Shown here piece by piece: positions 52,046 through 60,953 of a stretch of 64,000 nt of DNA. This DNA comes from Streptomyces viridochromogenes DSM 40736 (GTDB lineage: Bacteria > Actinomycetota > Actinomycetes > Streptomycetales > Streptomycetaceae). A program made the translations under genes and the position numbers. Numbering within the stretch: the stretch's first letter is position 1; each line of letters begins with the position of its first letter. Location of the stretch: positions 6,773,834 through 6,837,833 of the forward strand of contig NZ_GG657757.1 of NCBI RefSeq assembly GCF_000158955.1. Reading direction: 5' to 3'. The notes under the pieces are model-generated. The model was not told the DNA's origin and ran no database searches. It saw only the letters and a list, made by a program, of their open reading frames with translations.

Positions 52046-52233
52046 GCAGCGGTACATCGGAACTCGCCTGGTTCAAGTCCAGCTACAGCGGCAGCCAGGG
52101 CGACAGCTGTGTGGAGATCGCGATCGCCGAACAGGTCATCCACGTACGGGACTCCAAGGACGTGACCCGTCCGGCCTTCGCCGTCGGCCGCGAAGGCTGG
52201 AGCCAGTTCGTACGGTTCGCGTCGGAGCGCTGA
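52042..52233 (+). CDS. DUF397 protein
   Basis: A 63-residue canonical DUF397 protein: WFKSSYSGSQGDSCVEIAIA, VIHVRDSKD and GWSQFVRF. It overlaps the HTH-DUF5753 gene by ATGA and probably acts as its small partner or antagonist. A strong hairpin lies just after the stop. Confidence 0.92.
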   Translation: MSSGTSELAWFKSSYSGSQGDSCVEIAIAEQVIHVRDSKDVTRPAFAVGREGWSQFVRFASER

Positions 52234-52243
52234 GCGACTTGAG

Positions 52244-52278
52244 GGTGTGCTGTCCGCTGGAGCAGCGGACAGCACACC
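52244..52278. terminator. Strong bidirectional terminator
   Basis: A 15-bp perfect stem (GGTGTGCTGTCCGCT at 52244-52258 and its complement at 52264-52278) with a GGAGC loop lies between two convergent genes that stop at 52233 and 52288. Confidence 0.85.
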
Positions 52279-52287
52279 TCGTACGGT

Positions 52288-53112
52288 TTACAAGGAAGAG
52301 GTGAGGCGCTTCGAAGGAAGCGCCAGGTCGAACGTCCAGATTCGTAGGCCGAACTGGTGGACGAGCGAGCTGACGTTATTCTCGAGGGGAGTTGACGGAG
52401 GTAGGTCTTCCGGTCCAAGGACCTCTACCGTGGTCCACTCGCCGGTTGCATACCTCGTCGCCACATGAGTGCCGCGGTCGGAGTCTTCCTGGCCGCATGC
52501 GGCTGCATAGAGAAGCTGTGCCGCTTGCCGACTTGCGGAGGGTGACTTGCCACGCGTCGGTGGTTCGTCGTGGGGAAAGCTGAACAACACTTCGCTCTCG
52601 GAGACCAGTTCGACCGCGTACGGGTGCTTGTTGGGTGACTCCGGACCCTCGTCGGGTCCCGCAGTCAACGCCAGCACGTCGTTGAGTGTCGCGAAGAACT
52701 CGATACCTAGACTTGGGGTCGCGATGTCCTTCCAAAATGAAGTGCCGCCTCGTGCCCGGACTTCGTCGCGACCGCGCAGGGTCAGTGCATGGAGGATCTT
52801 TTCCGGCCCGCGTTCCTCTGCTTGACACAGTGTGCGCAAGGCGTCGTAAGCCGTAGCTCCGTCTCCGTAGGGCCATACGAGAGCCCACGTGGCATCGTCA
52901 TGAGCAGGGCAATACGGATCTTCTTTGATCGGGCCATCTGGATCGTCGCAGTACGGGCATAGGTTCCAGGCGGTCTTCTGCCAGTACCAGATGTTACGCG
53001 GGCTGTCACTGCGGTTCCGCTGCCAACCTTTGGATTCCAGGTATGCCTCGATGATGGCGGGCCCATGGGCGCGAAATTCGGCGACCTGAGCGTCCGATAT
53101 GTCATAGGTCAC
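52288..53112 (-). CDS. Unrecognised protein with CxxC pair
   Basis: A 274-residue protein starting at GTG 53112, which overlaps the upstream stop (GTGA). The N-terminal part contains WNLCPYCDDPDG and DPYCPAH, a likely zinc site. The rest is alpha/beta with FWKDIATPSLGIEFFATLND and DLALPSKRL near the end. It is coupled to the small basic protein gene and follows the methylase of the DISARM-like operon on the same strand, so it may be an accessory gene. Its GC is lower than the surroundings, which suggests recent transfer. Function unknown. Confidence 0.6.
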   Translation of the reverse strand: MTYDISDAQVAEFRAHGPAIIEAYLESKGWQRNRSDSPRNIWYWQKTAWNLCPYCDDPDGPIKEDPYCPAHDDATWALVWPYGDGATAYDALRTLCQAEERGPEKILHALTLRGRDEVRARGGTSFWKDIATPSLGIEFFATLNDVLALTAGPDEGPESPNKHPYAVELVSESEVLFSFPHDEPPTRGKSPSASRQAAQLLYAAACGQEDSDRGTHVATRYATGEWTTVEVLGPEDLPPSTPLENNVSSLVHQFGLRIWTFDLALPSKRLTSSL

Positions 53113-53432
53113 GCGTCATGCTTCCTGGCGGGCCGGCCTGCGAGAGCTTGGCCGGAGGGGGTAGATACACAACGATGCTCTGCCTTGTTCGTGGGAGCGT
53201 AGCCGAGGGCTGCGCGGTTGATGAAGCGGTCACCGAGGTCGCGCACGGGTGCGGGCTTCGGTTGCTGCTCAACCTTCTTTGCCGTGGCCTTCTTGGGGGC
53301 GGACTTTTTGCCGCCGCCCGCCCGCTTGACCTGAGTCACCTTCGCCTGCTTGGCCATCTTCGCAGCCGGCGTATTGCGGGCCGCAAACTTCCTGCGGAGT
53401 TCCGACAGTTGCTCGCGCTCGCGAATGGCCAC
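53109..53432 (-). CDS. Small Lys/Ala-rich basic protein, start uncertain
   Basis: From GTG 53432 the product is 107 residues: VAIREREQLSELRRKFAARN then a Lys/Ala-rich stretch (KRAGGGKKSAPKKATAKKVE) and a conserved-looking end DRFINRAALGYAPTNKAEHR. There is no clear ribosome site at 53432. The same frame is open a further 110 codons to the methylase stop (53763) and reads as real protein there (see next entry). The basic repeats suggest nucleic-acid contact. It is coupled to the CxxC protein gene by GTGA. Confidence 0.55.
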   Translation of the reverse strand: MAIREREQLSELRRKFAARNTPAAKMAKQAKVTQVKRAGGGKKSAPKKATAKKVEQQPKPAPVRDLGDRFINRAALGYAPTNKAEHRCVSTPSGQALAGRPARKHDA

Positions 53433-53762
53433 GTTCGTGGGGAGGGGGTTGGTGAGGGCGCGGGCCCGGCTGAGTGCGTAACGCGCTGCGTGCCAGTTCT
53501 TCCTGCCGATCGCCGCGCGGGCCAGGTGAAGGGCTTGGTGCAGGGCCTTGATCTTCGCGGGCTGCCGCTTGGGTATGGGCTCCTCGGCCCCGCTGCTCCG
53601 CCGCTGCCCGGCGGCGCGGGTGCCCCAGTCGGTACCCGAGGTCAGGACGACGACCGAACGAGGGTTGCTGTCTGGCTTCGACGTACCACGTGCGTTGTTC
53701 CTTGGCTGAGCGGTGGGGCAGGCCCGGGGATGGCCACCGGGGGGGCCACCCCCGGGGGCAGG
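53433..53762 (-). other. Open, protein-like frame without a start codon between methylase and basic protein
   Basis: Directly after the methylase TGA (53763-53765) and in the same frame, 110 codons are open and contain no ATG, GTG or TTG. The part near the basic protein gene is helix-rich and natural (AKIKALHQALHLARAAIGRK, NWHAARYALSRARALTNPLP). The part next to the TGA is Pro/Gly-rich (PAPGGGPPGGHPRACP). Possible readings are a CTG or ATC start, read-through of the methylase stop, or a gene that lost its own start. Confidence 0.45.
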
Positions 53763-56700
53763 TCAGTCGTGGCGGGGACCTTGACCGGGGGGTGGGGTGA
53801 GGGTGGAGCGGTAGGTACCGGACTCGCCCTCGGTGAGCGGGTTCTCCAGGGTCAGCCCGGCGGCGGCCATGCGGTCGTACTCGGCGAGGACGAGACGCTT
53901 GGTGCGGTACTCGCCGTACTTGGCGATCTCGTTGTTCTTCAGGCCGCCCGACTCCGACTGGAAGGACTCCAGGATGTAGTCGGTGTCCTTGCGGGAGATC
54001 CCGTAAAGGTGGAAGAAGTACGCGTCCAGCTCGGCGCGCAGTTGGGTGCGGCGGTCTTCGTCCCACCGGTACGGTTCGCCTTCGTCGCTCAGGTCGCGGG
54101 CGAGTGGAGTCATGTCGTAGGCGGTGTAGACGAGTTCGAGGACGCGAGGTAGGAGGAAGGGGAGATGAGGTTCGAGGACAGCGGGGGTGGGGACAGGTAG
54201 CTGCTTCCACGTGAAGAGCTTCATGTGAGCATCACTGATCTTTTGACGACTTACGAAGTCGAACACCAGGGATGACTGGGTGGCGATCAGGGCTGCGACG
54301 AACCTGGGCGGAACCTGGGGCAGCATCAGTGGATAGGTATTGAGGGTGGCTACGCGGGGAATGAAGGCTGGAATGGCGGTACGTTCGTTAGTTGAAGCGG
54401 TCACGTCGCACCAGCCGCAGAGCCAGTCATGCTGCCAGTGTGCTTCAGCCAGGCGCATACTGACCCCTGGCACTTCGACCTTCCGGCCGTTCCGCTCCAC
54501 CGAAATAGTTCCAGCATCTTGAACCCAGCTGAGCGGGAACGCCTGTCGCGCTGGATCTTGCAGCTCGGTCGCAGGCAGATAGCGGGGTTGGTTCTGCCGG
54601 TTGACAGCAGTGAGGCTCTTGATGACATCGGCAGCTCGATGATTGAAGAAGTTGACCATCTTAGCTTCGTACAGGGGAAGCATTCTTTCATTGCCGCGTA
54701 CGAAAGAGTGCCCTTGAAGTTCCCAGCCCTCTTCTTCTAGTTCGGCGCGTGGGCGAATGATTTCCCTGTCATTAGCGCTCCGAATGATGTACTTGAAGTC
54801 GATATTCCACGGGTTTCCATCTGATGACTTTTCGTTTTGCAATACCGGAAAGCGCCGGTAGATCGTCGATGTCAAATCCGCATCTCGCTGTGTGCGAAAT
54901 ACGGGGAGGGTGCCTGTGTTTGGGCTCATCCGTGCCAGGTCATCCGGGGCTAGGGCGAGGACACGGGTTGAGTCATGGATGTCCGTTGTTTCCGAGAGGA
55001 AGAAGCCGATGCGGCTCGCATCCGCACGGGTGGCCCGCCCGGTGAGGGAAAGTAGGCAGAACTTGTAACGAGAATCCACACTCGCGAACCATTTTCCGCC
55101 TTTGGGTAGAGCGGGAGACTTCGGGCGGCGGTTCTCGAAATCGTACAGCGATGCCAATGTGCCTATGCGGACGAAGTCGCCGAACAGAAACTGCCCTCCG
55201 GCATTCGTGGCGATGGCGGTCGGGATGATGGATCCGAACCGGCCGTTTGGGCTGCAGATTGATGAAAAGAGCTCGGTGAATAGTTGGTCCGTCTGCAGCT
55301 TGGTGACGCCTCCGGCGGTGAGCCCTTCGGCGCACAGGGGGAAAACGCCAGAGTTTGCCGCGAACATGAAAGTGGACTTCAGTGTTCGGCGCGCGCTCTG
55401 GTATCGCTCAGCCTCGGCCGGATTCTCTTGAAGCCAGGTGGCAATCCGCTTGCGCATAGCGACGCCTGACAGCTCGGCGATGGACGGCTCTGTCACGCTA
55501 AAATATTTCTTGTCTTCGAACTCGGAACGATCCCACGGTGGGTTGCCCACCACGCACGAAAACCCGCCGGACCAACCCATTGTCGGGCTGGCGGCAGCCG
55601 CTTCCGCCGGTGTGTTTCCGTCTTCCAACACCGAGAAGATTTCGGGGAACTCTAGGTGCCAGTGAAAGAAGGCGTACTGGTCACGTAGGCGCACAATCTC
55701 GTCGTGTGTCGACTGGGATGCCCCGTTGCCGTCAGGTGCCTCTAGGTCCCGGAACACCTTGTGAGTGATCGCTGGTGACGACTCCTTGCGCTTGACCCAG
55801 ACGAAGGCTGCACACCAGGCGTCCGCCAAATGTAGGGCGTGGAGGTAGTCGTCCGACGTGGACCAGTCACGATAGGCGGCTTCTTTACGGCGGACCTCGG
55901 TGAGGTTGTCGGCCGGAGACGCGGTGATATGGCGCAGGCTGCGGGCGAAGGACGTGTTGGCGACGTTCGTCTCCGTCTGCGCCTCGAACAGAACGCCCTG
56001 GCCCTTGCGTTCCTCCGTGTTGCGGTTGAGCAACTGCCGCGCCCAAGCATCGTCGTCGCCTTCTGTCGTTTTGAACGCCTTCTCTGGGATGCCGTCGCGC
56101 ATCAGGGCTGGGGTCACCCCGATCAGACCGTTGCCATGCTTGATATGGGCGTCCAGGAAGCTGAGGGGTTTGCCCGGTTCCATTGCTTCCAACCACAGCG
56201 ATACCTTGGCCAACTCGACCGCCATCGGGTTGAGGTCCACGCCGTAGACGCACCGCGCGACGACCTCGTGCAGGGCATGCCGTACAGCCTCGGCTGTGGG
56301 CTCCGGGTTGCGCTCGCGGACGGCGGCCACCCGCTTGGCGATGCGGCGGGCAGCCGCCACGAGGAAGTGGCCCGATCCGCAGGCGGGGTCGCAGACTGTG
56401 AGGGAGAGGAGTTCCTCGACGATCGTATCGGTGGGGCTGAGCCGACCCTCCGCGTTCGCCCGCTGCTCCCCGCGCCTGACGGCATCGTCTATCACCGGGT
56501 TCAGCGTCGAGTCGAGCAGCGTCTCGGTGAGTGCCGATGGGGTGTAGTAACTACCGGTCTTCTTGCGGTCGTTACCGATGCGATCGACCAGTTCGAAGGT
56601 GCGGTCGGCCACGCTGTGCTTCGGCACCAGCTCCAGCAGTGCCTCGTATACGGAGCCGAGCTCCTCGGCTCCCATGTGCTGGTAGTCGACGGGACGCCAA

Positions 56701-57941
56701 CGGCCGGAGCCCGTGTCGCGCACACGTGCCATGTGCTTGACCGCCTCGAACAGGTGGCGGTTGGCCAGCCGCGCCCCGTGCAGAGGCTTGTCCGCGGGGC
56801 CGTCGTTGAAGAGGCCACCGAGGCCCTTCAACCCCAGCTCCGGACGGCCGTCCTCAGAACCCAGCGCGTCGATCAGGAGCAGGAGGGCCTGGTACTGGTC
56901 GTCGTGGGCCGTGCCCAGACGGCGCAGGGCATGTCGGCGCAGGCGCGCGGTGGAGAAGTAGCGGATGAAACGCTCGCGGGTCTGTTCATCCGCATCGGGG
57001 TCCAGCAGCGCACCCCGGTCCTCGGCGACGAAGAGGAAGATCATGCGGTAGACGAGCCGCAGCAGCGCCGTCTGGAAGGCGTGGACGTCCAGACGCTCAC
57101 GGAGTTCGTTGTTGTGCGGGTGGCTCAGGAACCCGGTACCGAGGACGGTCAGCGCCGCCTGAACGCCGTCACGGAAGTGATCCAGCGCCCGGCTACCGGA
57201 CTCGATGGCGACCGTCCGCCACTTCTCCAGCCAGCACCCGGCCGGGGCAGCCCCCTCCGGCACCGCGAACCGCGACGCGTGCAGCACGCAGTACAGCAGC
57301 ACGAACTCGCTGAACAGCTCCCCGTCGAAGATCGCCTCGAGGTCGAACTCGACGTACGCCGCCGTCGCGAAGGACGACGAGTCCCGCAGCAGCCGCAGCC
57401 GGCGCCCGTTGGTGAGCACCGCCCACAGGTGGGCCTCGGTGCGGTTCAGGCAGTCCTGGAGCATCGACTGCGCCGGGACCTGACCGGCCGCCGGACGCTT
57501 GTCCAACTCCTGGTTCCACGGCACCAGATGCACCAGCGCCGGACCGTGCCGATGCGACACGGGAAACCGCTTCTCCGAATCGGAGTCGGCCGGAACACCC
57601 CCAGCCCCGACCTCCGTCAGCGCCCCGAAGTCCAGCTTGCGGAACAACTGGGCGAGCCAGTCGGAGCCCGCCCGCCCCGTCGGGTCGGCCGACGGCGCAC
57701 CCGTGACCGGGTCCGAAGGCAGCGCGGCGCGCAGGTCGCGCCAGAGCGGCTTGAGGTACTCCCAAGCGCGCTCGGCCTCGTCCCGGACGGGCACGGACGC
57801 GGGCAAACCGTAGTCGGCGGGCTTGGTGCCCGGCAGGTTCCGCGCCTCGGCGATGCGCAGCAGCATGTCGGCGGGGAGCAGACCGCCGACCGTGGTGACG
57901 GCGGTGAAGGCCAGGGCGGTGCGGGTGGCGGCGGCGGACAT
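53763..57941 (-). CDS. drmMI: DrmMI-like N6-adenine methylase (Eco57I/Pgl type)
   Basis: A 1392-residue methylase. Motif I is TVCDPACGSGHFLVAAARRI (about 513-532), followed by a motif near GVDLNPMAVELAKVSLWLEA. Motif IV is CVVGNPPWDRSEFEDKKYFS (about 796-815), so catalysis should be intact. Its length and order fit the class 1 DISARM methylase and BREX PglX-like enzymes, with a long N-terminal helical part and a C-terminal target-recognition region. Its ATG overlaps the stop of the SNF2 helicase by one base (TGATG). The stretch from about 54.2 to 55.9 kb has clearly lower GC than the N-terminal half, as expected for an exchanged recognition domain. Confidence 0.82.
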   Translation of the reverse strand: MSAAATRTALAFTAVTTVGGLLPADMLLRIAEARNLPGTKPADYGLPASVPVRDEAERAWEYLKPLWRDLRAALPSDPVTGAPSADPTGRAGSDWLAQLFRKLDFGALTEVGAGGVPADSDSEKRFPVSHRHGPALVHLVPWNQELDKRPAAGQVPAQSMLQDCLNRTEAHLWAVLTNGRRLRLLRDSSSFATAAYVEFDLEAIFDGELFSEFVLLYCVLHASRFAVPEGAAPAGCWLEKWRTVAIESGSRALDHFRDGVQAALTVLGTGFLSHPHNNELRERLDVHAFQTALLRLVYRMIFLFVAEDRGALLDPDADEQTRERFIRYFSTARLRRHALRRLGTAHDDQYQALLLLIDALGSEDGRPELGLKGLGGLFNDGPADKPLHGARLANRHLFEAVKHMARVRDTGSGRWRPVDYQHMGAEELGSVYEALLELVPKHSVADRTFELVDRIGNDRKKTGSYYTPSALTETLLDSTLNPVIDDAVRRGEQRANAEGRLSPTDTIVEELLSLTVCDPACGSGHFLVAAARRIAKRVAAVRERNPEPTAEAVRHALHEVVARCVYGVDLNPMAVELAKVSLWLEAMEPGKPLSFLDAHIKHGNGLIGVTPALMRDGIPEKAFKTTEGDDDAWARQLLNRNTEERKGQGVLFEAQTETNVANTSFARSLRHITASPADNLTEVRRKEAAYRDWSTSDDYLHALHLADAWCAAFVWVKRKESSPAITHKVFRDLEAPDGNGASQSTHDEIVRLRDQYAFFHWHLEFPEIFSVLEDGNTPAEAAAASPTMGWSGGFSCVVGNPPWDRSEFEDKKYFSVTEPSIAELSGVAMRKRIATWLQENPAEAERYQSARRTLKSTFMFAANSGVFPLCAEGLTAGGVTKLQTDQLFTELFSSICSPNGRFGSIIPTAIATNAGGQFLFGDFVRIGTLASLYDFENRRPKSPALPKGGKWFASVDSRYKFCLLSLTGRATRADASRIGFFLSETTDIHDSTRVLALAPDDLARMSPNTGTLPVFRTQRDADLTSTIYRRFPVLQNEKSSDGNPWNIDFKYIIRSANDREIIRPRAELEEEGWELQGHSFVRGNERMLPLYEAKMVNFFNHRAADVIKSLTAVNRQNQPRYLPATELQDPARQAFPLSWVQDAGTISVERNGRKVEVPGVSMRLAEAHWQHDWLCGWCDVTASTNERTAIPAFIPRVATLNTYPLMLPQVPPRFVAALIATQSSLVFDFVSRQKISDAHMKLFTWKQLPVPTPAVLEPHLPFLLPRVLELVYTAYDMTPLARDLSDEGEPYRWDEDRRTQLRAELDAYFFHLYGISRKDTDYILESFQSESGGLKNNEIAKYGEYRTKRLVLAEYDRMAAAGLTLENPLTEGESGTYRSTLTPPPGQGPRHD

Positions 57942-60895
57942 CAGGCTTCGGCTCCGGACACGGTAGAGGCGGCGGGGGCGGCGGGCGGCACGTAGACGTA
58001 CACGCCGAGGACGTCGGCGGGCTCCTGCGGGACGACCTTCAGACCGCGGACGATCTCCTCGTTGGCCTTGCGCACGCGGCGGTGCGATGCGTCGAGTTCG
58101 GCGGCCAGACGGGTGCCGTACTCGGAGAGGTGGTCGGCGAGGCCGGGCAGGCCCTCCAAGGCGCGGGTGATGGCGTTGCGGGCGGCCAGCTCGTGGGTGT
58201 TGGCGGTGGCGCGGGCCCCGAGGAGCGCGGCGGCCGCGTCGTCGTCCAGCCAGCGGGCGCGCTGCGGCAGGCCCTCGTAGGCCAGCAGCCGCGCGTCCTC
58301 GGCGACCACCTGCCGCTCACCGGTGCGGGACGGCAGGGTGAGGTGGAAGCGGTAGCGGACCAGCAGCAGCGTGGTGCGCACGCCCACCGCGTCCGTCGTC
58401 ACCACACCGCAGCGGCGGGCCGGGCGGGGACCCAGCGCCTTCGCGTCGAGCGCCGAGTCCAGGACGTAGGAGGCGACGGCCCCGATCGCCGGGTCGGTGC
58501 GGACGAGGGCGGCCTCGCCGCGTCCGATCGCCGGCGTCGTGCGGAACGGGATCTCGCGGTCCTCCTCGACAAGCCGGTTGCCCAGCGTGGCCGCGAGCGC
58601 GTCGCGCAGCCCCGCCGGGGTGCCGCCGACCTGCGCGGTGAAGTCGCCGCTGCCGTCACGAGGGTCGCGGACCAGCGCGTCCAGGTCCCGCAGCGCCTCC
58701 AGCGCGAACTCGCGCACCTCCTCCGCACCGCCGAGCGCGGCCCGTACGGCGGCGACCTCGCGGGCGACCTCCTCCGGGTGGATGGCCCGCTGCGCGTACT
58801 TGGAGCGGGAGGTCTTCTCCCGCTCGGCGGCCGAGCTCCACTCCCGCTCGATGCGGTCGAAGGACTCCTGGTGACCGTCCATCTCGAACAGGCTCTCCTG
58901 GCTGCCCTGCCGCCCGTGCAGCAGCAGCCACTCCACCACGGCGTCCGTGACGCCGCTCGCGGTCTCGTCGGGGACGGAGACGGAGATGCCCAGATCCTTC
59001 TTGATCTGGCGGTGCTTCTTGAACAGCACCTCCAGAACCTTGCCGTCGATGCCGTTGTCCTCGCCGTACATCGTGATGACGCGGACCTGGTCGCGCTTCT
59101 GGCCGTAGCGGTCTACGCGGCCCTCGCGCTGGTCGTGGCGGGTGGGGTTCCAGGCCAGGTCGTAGTGGACGACGGCGTCGAAGTGGTGCTGGAGGTTGAC
59201 GCCCTCGGAGAGGCAGTCGGTGGCGATCAGCACGCGGCGCACGGCCGGGTCGTCGCCCGCCTCGGCGGCCTCGGTGGCGAGCTGCTCGATCCGCTCCAGG
59301 CGCTGCTGCGGGGAGAGGGTGCCGGTCACGGCGGCGATCTTCGTCTTCTTGCCGAGCTTGCCGTCGAGCTGCTCGGCGAGGTAGTCGGCGGTGGGGATGT
59401 AGCGGCAAAAGACGATCGGGTGGTACCCCTCGGAGATCAGCCCCTTCAGGTGCCGGGTCAGCGCCTTCAGCTTCGCGTCCTCCGCCGGGCCCACCAACTG
59501 CTCGGCCCGCTGGGCGAGTTCCAGCAGCCGCGCGCCCGCGTCCTCCGACTCGGCGGCGCCGGGCGCGACGTCCATGCCCTCCAGGCGGTCGTTGTCGGCG
59601 GAGTCGGCGGCCACCGGGGCGCCCAGCACGTCCGCCTCCTGCGCGGTGCGGGCGGTGGCGGACTCGGAGCGCGTCTTCAGGGTCTGCGCGGCGGCGGCCG
59701 GGGAGGACACCATGGAACGCAGCAGCGCGATCACCGACCACCAGGCGATCCTGGCCTCCCGCTTGCCCTGCTCGCCGGCCGCCTCGACGCGGTCGCGGGC
59801 GTAGGCGATCGCGTCGTCCAGCAGCGCCCGGTAGGCCGGGGTCAGCTTGTACGGCTCGTCCTTCGTCCAGCGGTCGGACGGGAACGCGGTCCGCTCCGCC
59901 AGCGAGTCGTCGGCGAGGCCGTCCTCCTTGGTGAGGTAGTCGCGCACGTCGGCGCGCTTGCGGGCCACGAAGTGCTCGGCGAGCTTCGCCCGCCCCGCTG
60001 GCGTCTCCAGGTCCAGCGTCGCCAGTTCGGGCCGCACCAGGCCGAGCAGGTTGCGGAACGCGGACTCCTTGCCGGAGTGCGGAGTCGCCGTCAGCAGCAG
60101 CAGGTGGCGGTCGGCGTCGGCGGAGACCTTCCGCAGCAGTTCGTAGCGGAGCTGGTTCGTCGCGGACGACGTGCCGCCCTGCGCGGGGTCGTCGGCGGCC
60201 ACGCAGGTGTGCGCCTCGTCGACGATCACCAGGTCGGGGCAGTGCTTGACGAAGTCCTCACGGTGGCGGGTCGACTTAATGAAGTCCGTCGAGATGATCG
60301 TGAACGGGTGCCGGTCGAACAGCGACTGGCCCAGCTCAAGATTCCGCTCCAGGCGCGACACCGTGGACGCCAGCACCAGCTCCGCGTCGATGCCGAACTT
60401 CTCCCGCAGCTCGCCCTGCCACTGCTCGGCCAGCGCCGGGGAGCACAGCACGGCCAGCCGGGTCGCCTCGCCCTGCGCCAGCAGCTCCTTGGCGATCAGG
60501 CCCGCCTCGACCGTCTTGCCGATGCCTACGTCGTCCGAGATCAGCAGCCGCACCGTGCGCTGCCGCAGCGCCATCAGCAGCGGCACGAGCTGGTAGGCGC
60601 GGGGCTCGACGGCGATCGACGCCAGCGAACGGAACGGGCCCGCGCCGGACCGGAACCCGATGCGCAGCGCCGTACGGAGCAGACCGGCGGCACGCTGGTC
60701 GCCCAGGTCGTCCGGGCTCGGCTTGGCGAACTCGGCGTGACGCACCTCCTCGAACGTGGGGAAGACGGCCGCGATGTCGTCCTCGCTCCCGCCCAGCGGG
60801 CGCAGCACCAGCATGTCGGGGGCGCTCTCGGGCAGCACCACCCATTCCCGGCCACGGGCGGCGACCAGTGAGCCGGCTGTGTACGTGGGGCTCAT
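57941..60895 (-). CDS. drmD: DrmD-like SNF2-family helicase
   Basis: A 984-residue SNF2-type ATPase. Walker A is LLISDDVGIGKTVEAGLIAK (117-136), the DEAH box is LVIVDEAHTCVAADD, motif III is LLLTATPHSGKESAFRNLLG, and the second lobe has CRYIPTADYLAEQL, ATDCLSEGVNLQHHFDAVVH and NPTRHDQREGRVDRYGQKRD. The pattern matches DrmD of class 1 DISARM (which precedes drmMI, as here). It follows the DUF1998 helicase gene by 58 bases on the same strand. The C-terminal 250 residues are a helical region of unknown role. Confidence 0.82.
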   Translation of the reverse strand: MSPTYTAGSLVAARGREWVVLPESAPDMLVLRPLGGSEDDIAAVFPTFEEVRHAEFAKPSPDDLGDQRAAGLLRTALRIGFRSGAGPFRSLASIAVEPRAYQLVPLLMALRQRTVRLLISDDVGIGKTVEAGLIAKELLAQGEATRLAVLCSPALAEQWQGELREKFGIDAELVLASTVSRLERNLELGQSLFDRHPFTIISTDFIKSTRHREDFVKHCPDLVIVDEAHTCVAADDPAQGGTSSATNQLRYELLRKVSADADRHLLLLTATPHSGKESAFRNLLGLVRPELATLDLETPAGRAKLAEHFVARKRADVRDYLTKEDGLADDSLAERTAFPSDRWTKDEPYKLTPAYRALLDDAIAYARDRVEAAGEQGKREARIAWWSVIALLRSMVSSPAAAAQTLKTRSESATARTAQEADVLGAPVAADSADNDRLEGMDVAPGAAESEDAGARLLELAQRAEQLVGPAEDAKLKALTRHLKGLISEGYHPIVFCRYIPTADYLAEQLDGKLGKKTKIAAVTGTLSPQQRLERIEQLATEAAEAGDDPAVRRVLIATDCLSEGVNLQHHFDAVVHYDLAWNPTRHDQREGRVDRYGQKRDQVRVITMYGEDNGIDGKVLEVLFKKHRQIKKDLGISVSVPDETASGVTDAVVEWLLLHGRQGSQESLFEMDGHQESFDRIEREWSSAAEREKTSRSKYAQRAIHPEEVAREVAAVRAALGGAEEVREFALEALRDLDALVRDPRDGSGDFTAQVGGTPAGLRDALAATLGNRLVEEDREIPFRTTPAIGRGEAALVRTDPAIGAVASYVLDSALDAKALGPRPARRCGVVTTDAVGVRTTLLLVRYRFHLTLPSRTGERQVVAEDARLLAYEGLPQRARWLDDDAAAALLGARATANTHELAARNAITRALEGLPGLADHLSEYGTRLAAELDASHRRVRKANEEIVRGLKVVPQEPADVLGVYVYVPPAAPAASTVSGAEA

Positions 60896-60953
60896 GAGAT
60901 GTCTCAGTTCCTAGGAAGTCGGTATGTCGAGGAGTCGGGGGTGCGCGGGGCGG

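Noticed and set aside
58082..60871. A 929-codon plus-strand frame opposite drmD
   Set aside because: Low-complexity Arg/Gly/Val shadow; the SNF2 motifs are all on the minus strand.
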